From Hypoxylon rubiginosum (Eukaryota; Ascomycota; Sordariomycetes; Xylariales; Hypoxylaceae): DNA of 64,000 nt. Of this stretch, positions 34,762 to 46,615 are shown piece after piece. A program made the position numbers and the translations under genes. The first letter of the stretch is position 1. Each line of letters begins with the position of its first letter. The stretch covers positions 1,984,001-2,048,000 of the forward strand of contig CADCXA010000006.1 of NCBI GenBank assembly GCA_902806565.1, read 5' to 3'. Under the pieces are notes generated by a model. It was not told where the DNA came from. It ran no database searches and was given only the letters and a program-made list of their open reading frames with translations.

Positions 34762-37700
34762 ACGAATCAACATATTGAAGCCGTCTTGTTCTGGACCGGG
34801 GGACTGCAAATCAAGAGATTGTTACACATCTTAAGGACTGCCCATTCTTGCTCGTCCTCAATTTTGGCACGTCACTTTGCACTTCGATTTTTGGAACTTT
34901 GAAATCATGGATACCGTTTGACATTTTTGGGAGAGGCAGAAAGACCAAGAGTTTGGGCAAATGGAGTTGGCAGATTTGTGATTTTATGGCATGGGCGTAT
35001 TTCTTACCTTTTTTTCATACCATTCGCATGGGAGGAGGGGATACCATTCTGAACGAAACACTCTTATTGCTGCTAAGCAGCTACCTGGATTTTTTGAGGG
35101 GGGAATACGGTTGGCGGCACGGGTTCGTTATGAAATTTGGGTTCTAGGCAGGAGGAAGGGAATAGGCGACGACGAGGTTATGTTCGCTTTTACATCCCAA
35201 CTTATATTCCTCCGTCAAGTGTTTAGCTAAAGCATCGTAGAAATCGATCATGCTGTACATTGCTAAACCACTTTGCTTGGGGGTGTCCTCTGTAGCCTGG
35301 TGGCCGATGAACGCCTTCGATCTCTTGATCTCGTGATATCGTGCTGTCACTACTTCGGCAGGTACCCTACGTGCATAGGTATCTAGGTACACACGCCATA
35401 GCTGTGAGCTCCCCTTGCATAATTCCGTCCGTTAGAACCAAAGCTATCGATGTGCTGGCTACGTTCTAGAACTATCCAATCGTTCCCATATGCAACCAAG
35501 ACTACCAGGGAGACGGAAGAAGCGGCCCCGCAAGCTGGACCTCGAACGAACGTTAGGAACAGCCTAACACCTACATAGGTACCTAATCGTGCCCTGATTC
35601 ACACGTAATCTTCCAAGTCGTGACAGTTTCCGTCTCCCTTGGAGCACGTTCCTACGTACCTATTCTATCATACGGATAGGTACCTGACAGCCTCATAAAA
35701 TAGATGATGCGCATGTCGGCAGTTGACCATTCCGTAGACCGAGAATAGCGTACGCGTATAAACATTATCACGTGAGGGAGGAATGTCGTACGTACGCATC
35801 CAAGCCTCAGAACTCAGGAGAGATGTTACTTGGGTTGGCTTCCTTTTTTCCCGCTGGATCTAGAATCCGGGGGGCGTCCTAGTACCTACCACGTTCCTGC
35901 ATAACGCATATATTGCAACTGGAGAAACGTACGTAATCCGTTGCAAGGCTTCGACTCCTTTCCTTCTCCCCCCTCCCTCCACGGAGCTTGAGGGGAAGCT
36001 TGAGGGCTAGGTTTGTTATTGTTGTCTAAGGCCGGGACTCCCGCCGTGGGACGAAGAAACGGCATAACTTTGGCCGTTTCATGATGTGCGCGGGTTTTAG
36101 GCTGCTGATAATGAAAGGAATACATATGACGGCTGGACGGACGAGGTGAACGGATGTTCGATGTTTCAAAAGCATGGGGATCGTTCCCCGGATCTTTCGA
36201 TCCTCTGGATCCCTCCACCACCGAACCTTGTCTCTCTCCATTTCTTCACCACCGTGCTACCGCGCTACCTAAGTTGGCTTACCCTTTTTGGTGGCTGCCT
36301 GGTGCGGTACCTAATAGTGTATTAGGTACATCCATATCTGCTAACTTATATCTACATAATACTTATGTAAGGGCTAGGGAGAGAGACAGGCATTGTGCTA
36401 CCTGGTTGGGTTTAGGTGGACAGTTCGAGTAACAATTTATGTCGAAGCTATTGTGATATATGATCAAAAGGCTTGTTTTTCATCCCGTTCGAGAGTACGC
36501 GGAATCGAAGAGACAGTGTCAGATCAAATCGCCCGTGCTACGTTGGATGGCAGATCTCTTGAACGACAAGGCACAGGTCTGCCCTGCATATGTAATCTCA
36601 GAGCATTTGTGGCTTCGGCTGATCGCTGCGGAACGGACCATGTCAACTTTCTTTTTTACCAGGGACCAAGCAGGCCAAAATGGCGAAGTGGATATCGTAT
36701 CCCCTAGTGCCCATGCTTTGCTAGCTTCAGGCAGACAATAACTATGTCTGTTATTCACCAAAAGCCCGACTATCGATGTAACCGGTGGCTGCCGGTGATA
36801 AGATGAGCATGTCATATCGTACGAAAGGGAGCACATATGTACGTAACGTACAATTGTTCCTAGAAGTTGGGGCCAAGATAGCCTAAGCAGGTGTTATACC
36901 GCCTACGTATATACGTATATATGATATATCACAAGGCTTGGTATGAATCATGCATGTGGGCGCGCACAGGTTTTATGGAACCGACGTAAGGGATCCGGGA
37001 AGCTGGATAGGGCAACACAGGACGGACACGTTGTTCGAGCGGTGACATTCGTCAGTCACACCTCAAAACGCGAGGCGTCGGCTCCATGATAGGCTCGTCG
37101 AGCTCGAGGACGAGAAACATGCATGACTCGCCAATTTCACACCCCGCCGGGCTGTCCATATTGACGGGACGAGCGTTGCATTGTCTGTGACTGAACACGG
37201 CCTGATACCCGATCAAGGTGAGTCTTCCCAGACTGAAGCTGCGCCATGCTTTTTCGGAAAACGAGCCGAGAATCGAGATTCAGGACAGCAAGGTTTGATA
37301 TCGAAAGACCTCGAGAGAGTCCGGCGAGATTAGAGTCGCGGGTTGCCCAAATTGGTGTACCCCCACATCCAAACCCGTTCACTACAGCTTATCATTGATG
37401 GGAAGAAGAGCAAAGACAAGGACGAAATTGTGTGCTTATCGTTTTCGAGGCGAACCTAGTTAGCTACCCGCTATCGCCATCTCACAAAAGCACGAGGCAA
37501 GACAGGCTAGCAAGTCCCGAGGTCGTTTAACGATCCAAGGGGCTTCACTTATCTCCGTACCTATTCACATGCATCGGCGCTCAGTAAAACCGAAAGCGAC
37601 CTCTAGGACATTTCGTTCCGTGTAACCTATATCACATTAGGTGCCGTCGTCGGTTGCCCTGTCAGCAGTTATCAGGCCATGCCGGCATAGTGGCAGGGCG

Positions 37701-40092
37701 ACACCTAGCAAGGCTTCGCCCACGGTTTCTGCCGTCTCTGTCGAAGAACGGGGCCAAGTACCGAAGGATCGTTATCGCTGTGGCTTTCGTTAACATACCA
37801 TCATTAACTTGCTCAAACAGCTAACGGACTTCGGGCTGCCTCAAGTTGAAAAAAAGAGGCTTTCATGTCATATCATTCCTATTTTGTACATGCCCAGGCA
37901 TCTTGAAGCCTCACCGCTTGGTAAATCACCCTCTTTCGTTGATACCTTAGGTAGGATCACCAGACGCGGACTCCTGAATGCCCGGGGGAATTCAACAGTC
38001 AAACAGATAAGGACGGCATATGTTGTTGCAGCACGATCCCACGTTCTCCTGTCGGTGTAATGTCTTTGCATATACCATATGTGCCTAGTGTACGAAGTAT
38101 ACCTAAGGGCGGGAGTGATAAGTGCCCATTGTAGAATATGTTAGATACAAGCGAGTCAACTAGCCGGGATACAGTTGGAGATTCACAGTCGAGCTAAAGT
38201 TAATAATAGCAACTAATAAGTACTAGCTATAACCAGACGCTGCCAGACCCGAGCTAGACTTGGGATAGACTTGGAAGTGTAACAAACACTTTCCAATCCT
38301 TCCAATACCGAGCCTGTCATTTCAGTCTTTCATCTTCCTTTTTTTCTGCTACGGGATATGGGATATGGGATAAGACGTTACCTATACTACTACTGCTGAC
38401 CGCGGTTTAATTACCATTTAATGAGAGACAATCAATCATCTCATCTCATCTCATCTCGACTCGACTCGACTCTACGTACCCGTACGTACCTTGGAAGTGA
38501 GAGGTGGTTTAATTAGAGCTATTCTTGCATTACCAACGTAATGGGTGTTCAATATACGGAATCACGTCTTCCCTATCTGTTGTTGCACCTCTCATCCTAA
38601 ATTACCTGGGTACCTTGACCGGCATCTTGCCGTTGTCGACCCTGAACCAGAACCAGAACCTGAACCTGGACAGGGGATCCAATCGTCGTACTGGAATGGT
38701 TCAAGACCAAGCTGCTGGTCCTGCAGATAATACTCCGACATTCGCTGCGCAAATCCAGAAGCTCTAGAAACCTCCAAGGAACTCCAAGGACCCCAAAAGA
38801 CGGGTTTTCTTGTACCCTTGTTCTATGTATGTAACTAGGAAGATACGTACATATAATATATCGCCGCTTTTAGCTGACCTAGGCACGGTTAAGTTGTATA
38901 CCTGTATCCACGTACGGAGCTCTGTCGAATATTGCTGTTGCAAACCCACCAAACTAGTGAATACTGTAACGATTCAGATGCAAAACAAAACAAACTGCCT
39001 TAAACCATAATGAATCATATAGTAAAAACTTGACTTGGGAGAGGAAATGAGTGAAGTTTTATTAATGAACCTCGGTCTGGCACTCTCCCGAACTGAGTTA
39101 ACCCCGCTGGAAAGAAATATTGAGGTTTGGGCATATACACCTACATAGGTCTAGGTTTGGATGGCAGGATGGTTGAATAAAAGCGGCGAGGGGAACGCTA
39201 GGCTGAATCTGTCTCACGATTCGAAGAAAAGTACCTAGGAATACCTAGGAAAAGGTGTAGGTAACTACCCCCAGAAACTCATAATCCCAAAGCGGCTTCG
39301 CCCTTCCCGCATGAGTCCATAGGTTCATTCGTCCCATAAGTTTTTTTTTATTAGTCCTGTAGTCACCCATACCCATACCATACCCATACCATACCCATAC
39401 CATACCCATACCATACCCATACCATACCCATACCATACCCATACCATACCCATACCTACCATACCCATACAACTTGATAGTCCCCATAAGTCCAAGTCCA
39501 AGTGCTGGAGCCATTCAACGAGTGCTTGTGTCTCTGTCTCTGCCTCTGCCTCTTGCCTCTGTCTCTTGTACCCTCCTGACCGTCCTCTAATGCGAGCCGA
39601 ACCCGGCAAACAGCCAGACCAAAACCTATGAACCACTCGTCGTCTCGCCCACACCTCAATCAGCAATTTGTGAAAGCTTACCGGTCCCTGCAAATCCCTG
39701 ACCCTGACCCTGACCCTCACCCTCAAATCCCCACGTGCTGTATGGGCTTGTATGAGCTGTACGGCTTTATGGGGTACCACTAGACGGGAAGGTAAAAGGT
39801 CTGAGAAAATAGGAAAATAGCACACGATTATGAATAATATCTCCAGCTGCAACAAAATATCACACACTCGCACATACATACCTCGCATACAAATCCACTG
39901 CTACTTCCACTACCTCGCTAGTTTTCTAAAACTCCAAACCGATCTCGCGCCGCCGATACTGGTACATACCTACCTTACTTCGAAGCGAAACCACCTGCAT
40001 TGCCCTATCATGCGCCGACGTCCCCATCAACCTGCATAGTGTTGTCTTCGTTCTCGACAATCGCACTACCCTTCTAGAATGACCGCCCCTCG
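34762..40092. other. Intergenic, 5.3 kb
   Basis: No supported gene. Scattered frames (near 35.2, 36.5, 37.9 and 38.6 kb) have no conserved motif or coding bias. Features are short TACCTAGGTA-like words at 35.36-35.70 kb, short tandem runs near 38.45 and 38.64 kb, and an 11-base minisatellite at 39365-39469. The last kilobase should contain the promoter of the RasGAP gene. Confidence 0.5.
39365..39469 (+). repeat. Minisatellite, 11-base unit ACCCATACCAT
   Basis: About eight copies: seven perfect consecutive units at 39371-39447, with truncated units on both sides. On the minus strand it is open and would code a Tyr/Gly/Met/Val/Trp repeat, but there is no sign that it is translated. Confidence 0.92.
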
Positions 40093-40314
40093 ATGGCTGC
40101 TGGTGAACGAAAAGTACTTCGCCCGCGATTTATGACAGACACGGACGCACAACCAGAACGGCCCGCCCATGCGATTCTGTCTCACGGCATCCTTACTGGT
40201 GAAGAGAGGTGGATGGTCGCGACAGCTGCATATGTAACCGCAAGGCACGGCATTAATTCATCCCACCTGCGCGAACCCGGCCCGGCGCTCGATGCTCCAT
40301 CTGGTCCGTCCTGA
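40093..40314 (+). CDS. uORF overlapping the RasGAP start (or unrecognised N-terminal exon)
   Basis: A 73-codon frame starting at the ATG at 40093. Its stop TGA (40312-40314) shares its last base with the ATG of the RasGAP (40314-40316), giving TGATG. This arrangement permits termination-reinitiation and would make RasGAP translation depend on the uORF. The peptide has no known domain. The alternative is that part of it is an N-terminal coding exon joined to the RasGAP by an intron that I did not resolve. Confidence 0.4.
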   Translation: MAAGERKVLRPRFMTDTDAQPERPAHAILSHGILTGEERWMVATAAYVTARHGINSSHLREPGPALDAPSGPS

Positions 40315-43300
40315 TGCATTCGAAACACCGGATTCGCGGAATCTCTCCGCCGTCCAAGATGGAGGGCGATGCTCACAGCGACCACCATCACATCGACAAC
40401 CTTGCAGACTGGTCCATAGCTACCGCCGGAGACACTCTGCCAGCAAACGCGGAATGGGCGACGAGTAGTGGTGGCGGTGGTAACGTGCGCACCAATATCA
40501 GGTCCAATGCCAACATGCAGCAAACCACCATTCGAACGGTTACGCCTGAGCCGGGCGAGAACGGCAACGCCGTAGATACGAGCAACATCGCACAGGTGAC
40601 CCGAGGCTATGGTGCCGTCTCGCCCCAACAAAGCTCGCCTAGATCCATACCTGGCGGAGAACGGAGAAGGCAAGGGATTGTGTTTAACGAGGCCTTTGGC
40701 GAATCCTACGAGAGCAACTCCTCGAGCCCGCCGTCGCAACATCAAAAATCCTCCCTGAGGCCACGCACGCATACGATGGATGGCGCGCTTGCGCTGCGAC
40801 AACATACTTCCAACACGACAGCTGAGCACCGGCACAGGGTGGGATCTTTCTCGTCCTCGGGCTCTCAACCATTTCTGGATATGGAAGTTCGTACTCCGCC
40901 GACCGTGCTCGAATCGGTGGGCTATCCGTCAGTTGCGCCAACCAGACCTCCAGATCTGAAAATTCCTGCATCGTCGAATAAAGAAAAGAAGCCCTCCAAT
41001 CGACGGCTGATAAAACGTGCCTCTTCGCGGCCGACATCTCCTCTGGTGTCCCCGGTACCCTCCGTAGATTCGCTACCTCTTCCTATACCTACGGACGATG
41101 CGAATAGGATCCTTCTGCTAATGAAGACGCTGTGCGGCCGGATGAAAGGGGAGGTCGAATATCAAAGCGAACCGAATGGTCCCTGGTACTCTGGAATCTG
41201 CTATATCGACGAAGACCGTGGAAGTTTATTATTCGATTCGGGCCAGAACGGGCCGTTCCACATTTCAGTGGTCGCCGACCTTCGTGGGTGCAGGGTACTA
41301 CCAGTCGAAGTCCCCGACGACAAAGGAAAGTGCTTGGAGATCCTAAACAATAAAATGGGTGTCGAGCTTTTACTACGACCCCTCTTGGCGGAGGAATTCG
41401 ACTTATGGCTTGCCAGTCTGCTCTGTTGGCAACAACTGCGTCCCACGGCAGTACGATTTGCAAACGGCAGAAGTACCAACTCGCCTAGCTCCAGCAGAAC
41501 GGATATGAGGAGGCGGGGATCTTCGGCGGCTACTTCGTCTTCGAAAGACGCGGCCATCATCAAGGTTGGCAAGATATCCGTGTGGGACAAAGGCACTGCT
41601 ACGTCACCGCGCGCGATCGTGAAACGTCCGTCTACCCGAGATCTTCGCTCTGGATATACTTCGTGGAGGAGGGTGTCCTGCATCCTACAGGATAACGGCG
41701 AGTTCAAACTCATGACTGAGAATGATGTCGCCGTCCTTTCGATTATTGAACTGTCCCAACTATCCCGCTGTGCCATACAACAGCTAGACAGATCTGTGCT
41801 GGAAGAAGAATTCTGCATTGCTATCTTCCCCATCTATTCTTCTACTTCTAAGCAGCTTTCGATATTCCGACCCGTATATCTTGCTCTAGACTCTAGGGTT
41901 CTCTTCGAAGTTTGGTTCGTTCTCCTACGAGCATTCGCCGTCCCAGATCTCTACGGCCTCGAAGCATCCACAGACCAAGTGACAGAGGTGCGGGAACTCG
42001 ATAAGGAATTTGACGGGCAGATATTCCGCTTGGAAAAGACAATCCAAATCAGGGTCACAGAAGCGAAAATAAGAAAACCGATCCCTCTCCTAGACCACCA
42101 CGACCGACATAATAGAGACCGAGATCCTTTATCTGGCAATTATCTTGCCGAGGTAATCTTGGACACTGAAGTTCGGTCCCGGACAACGACGCAGGTAGAT
42201 ACTAAAAACCCATTCTGGCGTGAATTCACCCAGTTCACGGAGCTGCCTGCAACATTACCATATCTCTCCATTATCTTGAAGCGGGTCGAAGGAAATTTAG
42301 AAAGCTTCAGCCACCAGCTACAAGCGTCCCTCGGCCTCCAGAAGACCGGCAACTTTACGGAAACCCTATGCGGAACCGTAGATATACCCTTGGACAAATT
42401 AGACCGGGGAAAGGACCACGAGCAATGGTTTCCGATTTGCGACGAGAAACAAGACTCTATCGGGAGCATGTTCGTTAAAGTTAACCACGACGAGCTGGTC
42501 GTTCTCGGAACTAAAGACTACGAAGTCCTATCGGAGCTTCTCCACAGGTTTAGTGTCGGACTAACGAGCCAAATCGCTTCGGCTATACCCTCTGCCATGC
42601 GTCGGCTCGCAGAGCTATTCTTAAACATATTCCAGGTCTCGGGAAGTTCCAGCGAGTGGCTCATGGCGCTTGTCGAGGAAGAAATCGACGGCATCGGAAG
42701 CCAGAGCAGTATGAAGAGACTGCGCTTTAGTCGGCGATTAAAATCAAACGAATCCTCGAACTCTGCGAGCGATAGGGATCAACTCGTCCGTGACATGAAG
42801 TCCTTGGCCGGAGAGGCGAATCTCCTATTCCGGGGCAACTCGTTGCTCACTCAAGCTTTAGAATTTCACATGCGGCGTCTAGGGAAGGAATTTCTGGAGG
42901 ACATCCTTGCAGAGAAGATTGCCGACATCAACGACCTCAACCCGGATTGTGAAGTTGACCCGAGCAGGATCCAACACGGGGATGAGATGCAGCAACATTG
43001 GAGCGAGCTGATACGGCTAACAAGCGAAGTATGGGAATGCATCTCCGACTCGGCAACGAAACTACCGCTTGAGCTTCGACAAATTCTCAAATACGTTCGA
43101 GCCGTTGCCGAGGACCGTTACGGTGACTTCCTCCGTACTGTCAACTATACGAGCGTTTCGGGGTTCTTATTCCTTCGCTTCATTTGTCCAGCGATCCTTA
43201 ACCCTAAGCTGTTCGGGCTCTTACGTGACAACCCAAGATCTCGAGCTCAGCGGACTCTGACGCTCATAGCCAAGGGGCTCCAGGCCCTAGCTAATTTATC

Positions 43301-44144
43301 CACGTTCGGCAAGAAGGAGAGCTGGATGGAGCCTATGAACAAGTTCCTAACCATCCATCGGCAACCCTTCAAAGACTACATCGACCAGATGTGTTCGATA
43401 CCGACAGAGCGTAGTCTTATCACCGTTCCCGCATCCTACTCTACGCCTCTTACCATTCTCGGTCGCCTAACACCAATATCTCGAGAGGGTTTCCCTTCTC
43501 TACCATACCTGATCGATCATCCCAGGAATTATGCGGCCCTGGTCAAACTTTGGCTTGAGACAAGTCGCAAATCCACATCTGCAGATCCTTCAGACTTTGA
43601 TGCTGAAATGGCAGAATTCCACATGATTTGCCTAGATCTGCAGAGGCGTTCTGATGAGTGTCTTGCTAGGATCGAGGCGCTTCGTGCGGCAGAGGACGGA
43701 TCAGTCATTACGGAAGACTTGACCGATACTCTTGAAAAGGCAGCTCTTATGGATTCGGTTAATCTCTCATACGGGAACCAAGCAGCGTGGATGGAGAATG
43801 ATCCGTACCGCGCTCCGGGTTCGTCCGAAAGCGAGCCGGACGTCGGAGACCGACCATCGTTCCGCAACCTCGCCCGGGAGGGTGGTACTTTCCGCGCGGT
43901 ATCGGATAGCATAGACATGTCGAACCCACTCGGGACGATTCGAGCGAAAGCCGGGCACGTGAGAAATCCTCGAAGTTTTCTTCACGGCCTCATCGGCGGC
44001 AAGAAAGAGAAGGGGAAGGATTCGGGCAGTAGTTCGCCGTCGACGACGAGGGATAAGAGTAGGGACAAGGAGGAGAAAGGCAGCAGGAGCATACTCGGGA
44101 GCTTTTCGGAATCGTGGCAGAGCGACACAAGCTCGAGGCACTAG
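40314..44144 (+). CDS. BUD2: Ras GTPase-activating protein, BUD2/CLA2 type
   Basis: A single uninterrupted frame of 1276 residues. The first 270 residues are disordered and Ser/Pro-rich. Two PH-like regions (about residues 270-390 and 420-560) come next, then a C2 domain (about 600-700, with LAEVILDTEVRSRTTT). The RasGAP domain spans about 750-1060. It has the LFRGNS segment with the presumed arginine finger (about residue 840) and the signature FLRFICPAIL (about 955). The basic Ser-rich tail ends at SSRH. Domain order and length fit yeast Bud2, the GAP for the Rsr1/Bud1 GTPase in polarity and bud-site selection; in filamentous fungi related proteins affect polarity and septation. The target GTPase is inferred. 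It is not the much larger IRA or IQGAP type. Confidence 0.88.
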   Translation: MHSKHRIRGISPPSKMEGDAHSDHHHIDNLADWSIATAGDTLPANAEWATSSGGGGNVRTNIRSNANMQQTTIRTVTPEPGENGNAVDTSNIAQVTRGYGAVSPQQSSPRSIPGGERRRQGIVFNEAFGESYESNSSSPPSQHQKSSLRPRTHTMDGALALRQHTSNTTAEHRHRVGSFSSSGSQPFLDMEVRTPPTVLESVGYPSVAPTRPPDLKIPASSNKEKKPSNRRLIKRASSRPTSPLVSPVPSVDSLPLPIPTDDANRILLLMKTLCGRMKGEVEYQSEPNGPWYSGICYIDEDRGSLLFDSGQNGPFHISVVADLRGCRVLPVEVPDDKGKCLEILNNKMGVELLLRPLLAEEFDLWLASLLCWQQLRPTAVRFANGRSTNSPSSSRTDMRRRGSSAATSSSKDAAIIKVGKISVWDKGTATSPRAIVKRPSTRDLRSGYTSWRRVSCILQDNGEFKLMTENDVAVLSIIELSQLSRCAIQQLDRSVLEEEFCIAIFPIYSSTSKQLSIFRPVYLALDSRVLFEVWFVLLRAFAVPDLYGLEASTDQVTEVRELDKEFDGQIFRLEKTIQIRVTEAKIRKPIPLLDHHDRHNRDRDPLSGNYLAEVILDTEVRSRTTTQVDTKNPFWREFTQFTELPATLPYLSIILKRVEGNLESFSHQLQASLGLQKTGNFTETLCGTVDIPLDKLDRGKDHEQWFPICDEKQDSIGSMFVKVNHDELVVLGTKDYEVLSELLHRFSVGLTSQIASAIPSAMRRLAELFLNIFQVSGSSSEWLMALVEEEIDGIGSQSSMKRLRFSRRLKSNESSNSASDRDQLVRDMKSLAGEANLLFRGNSLLTQALEFHMRRLGKEFLEDILAEKIADINDLNPDCEVDPSRIQHGDEMQQHWSELIRLTSEVWECISDSATKLPLELRQILKYVRAVAEDRYGDFLRTVNYTSVSGFLFLRFICPAILNPKLFGLLRDNPRSRAQRTLTLIAKGLQALANLSTFGKKESWMEPMNKFLTIHRQPFKDYIDQMCSIPTERSLITVPASYSTPLTILGRLTPISREGFPSLPYLIDHPRNYAALVKLWLETSRKSTSADPSDFDAEMAEFHMICLDLQRRSDECLARIEALRAAEDGSVITEDLTDTLEKAALMDSVNLSYGNQAAWMENDPYRAPGSSESEPDVGDRPSFRNLAREGGTFRAVSDSIDMSNPLGTIRAKAGHVRNPRSFLHGLIGGKKEKGKDSGSSSPSTTRDKSRDKEEKGSRSILGSFSESWQSDTSSRH

Positions 44145-45364
44145 TTATGCCTTCACCCCACAGATCAACCGTATCCACACGTGCGAGAGCAAATCCGGCA
44201 GCAGAAGCAGAAGCAGCAGCAGCGGGAGGATCCGAGACATTCCCGGATCCGAGCCCGGTTGACGAAACAACGGCCTACTCCAAAAGGAGGGGGCTTGGCC
44301 AGTGTCCTGGGGTTGATATGAGGAATTTTTATTTTCTTACGATACTATCGCGAAAAAGTCTGGTTTAGGAAAATAGACCCAGGGGCCCTTGGCGGACAGG
44401 CGGCACCTTTTCCCAGAACATCAGATACCCTATCTGTTAACCTACCTGCGTACTTGACATAGGTTTTCACGCAGAAGACTTTTTGACGCATGTTATTTTT
44501 TATTCTTTTTCCCCCCAACGGGCAGAGTTTTGTTCTGCATTTTCCAAGCGGGGCGCGTGGGGAGGTGAAAAGTTTTATTTTTATTTTTCTGAGGGGAGAG
44601 ATTTGGGCCTCCCTACCAGGTAGAGGAAGAGAGGAGGCAAGGAGGCCGACGGGCAATGATGGCCTGGCTAGCCTTCTTCACACATTATACATGACGACGC
44701 ACAGAGAGGGGGGCAGGCAGTTGTGTAACGACATGACCATATACACACATGCCCAGGTACATATCATACCAGTATAACGAGTGAGCAAGATTCCCTTCAC
44801 AGACACAGGCGGGCAGGCGCAGGCAGAGTCGGTCAAATAGAGGCGGCGATGCAAACAAAAAAACGAAGGGAGACGGGATGAACGAAGCAACGAGGAAGAA
44901 GATATGATCCCTTCCTACCTGTGTATCTAACCGCGCTTGCATCTCTCGGTGCAACTTATTATGGATAGTCAAGAAAAGACCGCCAATTGCGAAGTGATGA
45001 TGTATCCATCTGCCTCGCCTTTATGAATTATTTATTTCAATTGCTCTAGATTTATAGGTTGAAAACTTGGATATCCCGTAACGCACTATCGGAATTAACG
45101 TAAGCCTACGCCTGCCTATTCCTATCTCGAGCCATCGATCATGGATCAGTAATCTTAGAAGAGGGATTTTCCGTAGACAATGCCCTGTTCATTTCCTTTA
45201 GTTTTCCCTTTGCCTTGTCTTTTCCACGTCCCATCATCATTCATCATCAGGCCCGATACCTCCTCTAACCCCCGAAAAGATAAAAAACGGGAGACCACGA
45301 ATCTTTTCTGTCTATATCCTCCTGCCCGTCCACCCCTAGGTTAAGTACCTAGGCAAACACTCGA
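44145..45364. other. Intergenic between convergent genes
   Basis: The 3' flanks of the RasGAP and cyclophilin genes. No gene seen. Confidence 0.5.
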
Positions 45365-46615
45365 TCAAGTAAAGAACTTCTTGTAAGCAGCCTTCTCCTT
45401 AGCCAGGCGAGCGGCGGTCTGCTTCTTGACGGCGTCGAGCTCCTTGGCGACGGCGGCGTCGCCGGGGACCAGCTTCCGGGCCTGCTCGAGGGCGGCGACG
45501 GCGGCGTCCTCGTCCTTGAGCTTCACGAGGGCGACGCCGCGGCGGTACAGGGCCTTGGCCTTCTCCGCGTCCGAGATCCCGCCGGCGGCGAGGGCGGCGG
45601 CCGCACTACGCTCCGCCTCCTCCCAGCTCTCGATCTTGAGGTTGAGCAGGGCCGAGTTGCAGTTGAGCGTGAAGCGCAGGGCGTCGAGCTTCCGCCGCAG
45701 GTCTGCCGCCTCTTCCCCTTCCTTGGCGTCCGGCTCCTCGTTCAGGTACCGCAGGCCCTTCTGGTACTTCTCGAGGCCGCCGAGCACGTCGCCCGCCTTG
45801 AAGGCCTTGTTGCCGTAGTCCTTGCAGTCGCCCGCCACCTTGAGCACGCGCGCGGCCGTGATGGGCTGCTCCGTCGTGTCGTCCTCGGGGAAGTCCTCGT
45901 ACTCGTCGCCGTAGACGTCCGCGGCGCGGGCCTCGGTGGTTCCGACCGGGCCCGTCAGCTCGCCGCAGTCGACGATGACGGCGGCCTTGACGGGCTTGTC
46001 CTCCTGCGTGCGCAGGTTCTCGATCTTGCGCACCACCGACTTGCCCGACTTGACTTCGCCGAATACGACGTGCTTGCCGTCGAGGTGGGGTGTCGGGACG
46101 GTCGTGACGAAGAATTGGGAGCCATTGGTACCTGTAGTAGAAAGAGAACAAGAATTGTTAGCGACCTGACCTTAACCCAGTGCTTGCTAGCTAACTAGAA
46201 TAGTTCGGATGGAGAGCTCAGGCAGATTGAGCTTATGGCAAGGCTACCAAAACTTACCGGGACCGGCGTTCGCCATGCTGAGCAAGAAAGGGCGCTCGTG
46301 CTTAAGCTCGAAGTTCTCGTCCTCGAACTTGTCACCGTAAATGCTTTCGCCGCCCGTGCCGTTGCCAGCAGTAAAGTCGCCGCCCTGGATCATGAACTGC
46401 TTGATGACTCGGTGGAATCCGCTACCCTTGTAGTGCAGAGGCTTGCCGTTCTTGCCCAGGCCCTTCTCGCCCGTGCACAGGGCGCGGAAGTTCTCGGCCG
46501 TCTTGGGGACGACATCGTCGTACAGCTCGAAGGTGACGCGGCCCTCGGGCTTATCGCCGATGGTCACGTCGAAGAAGACGTAGCTGCGCTTCTTGGTCTC
46601 TGCCGAGGATGCCAT
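45365..46615 (-). CDS. CPR6: Cyclophilin 40 (peptidyl-prolyl isomerase with TPR domain)
   Basis: Two exons on the minus strand, 46615-46258 and 46131-45365, with a 126 nt intron (GTAAGT...CTACAG), giving 374 residues. Residues 1-180 are a cyclophilin domain with [16 protein letters not shown], including the catalytic Arg, and [13 protein letters not shown]. In the latter a His replaces the Trp of cyclophilin A, as in human Cyp40, which lowers cyclosporin affinity. Residues about 210-360 are three TPR repeats ([12 protein letters not shown], then [19 protein letters not shown], then [20 protein letters not shown]), which bind the Hsp90 C-terminus. The protein is expected to act as an Hsp90 co-chaperone in cytosol and nucleus. 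The exon join restores [15 protein letters not shown], an invariant cyclophilin stretch. Confidence 0.95.
46132..46257 (-). other. Intron of the cyclophilin 40 gene
   Basis: On the minus strand it runs GTAAGTTTTGG to CTACAG, phase 1, inside the conserved NAGPGTNGSQ motif. Confidence 0.9.

Noticed and set aside
36460..36741. 93-residue frame in the 34.8-40.1 kb gap
   Set aside because: No conserved motifs, ordinary length for a random frame in this composition, and overlapped by equally long frames on both strands.
39365..39469. Array resembling a CRISPR
   Set aside because: Units are contiguous 11-mers without spacers, and the genome is eukaryotic; it is a minisatellite.
39325..39888. 187-residue frame with a Met/Val/Trp/Tyr/Gly repeat
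   Set aside because: It is open only because the 11-base minisatellite reads through; no start context, splice sites or conserved part support it.
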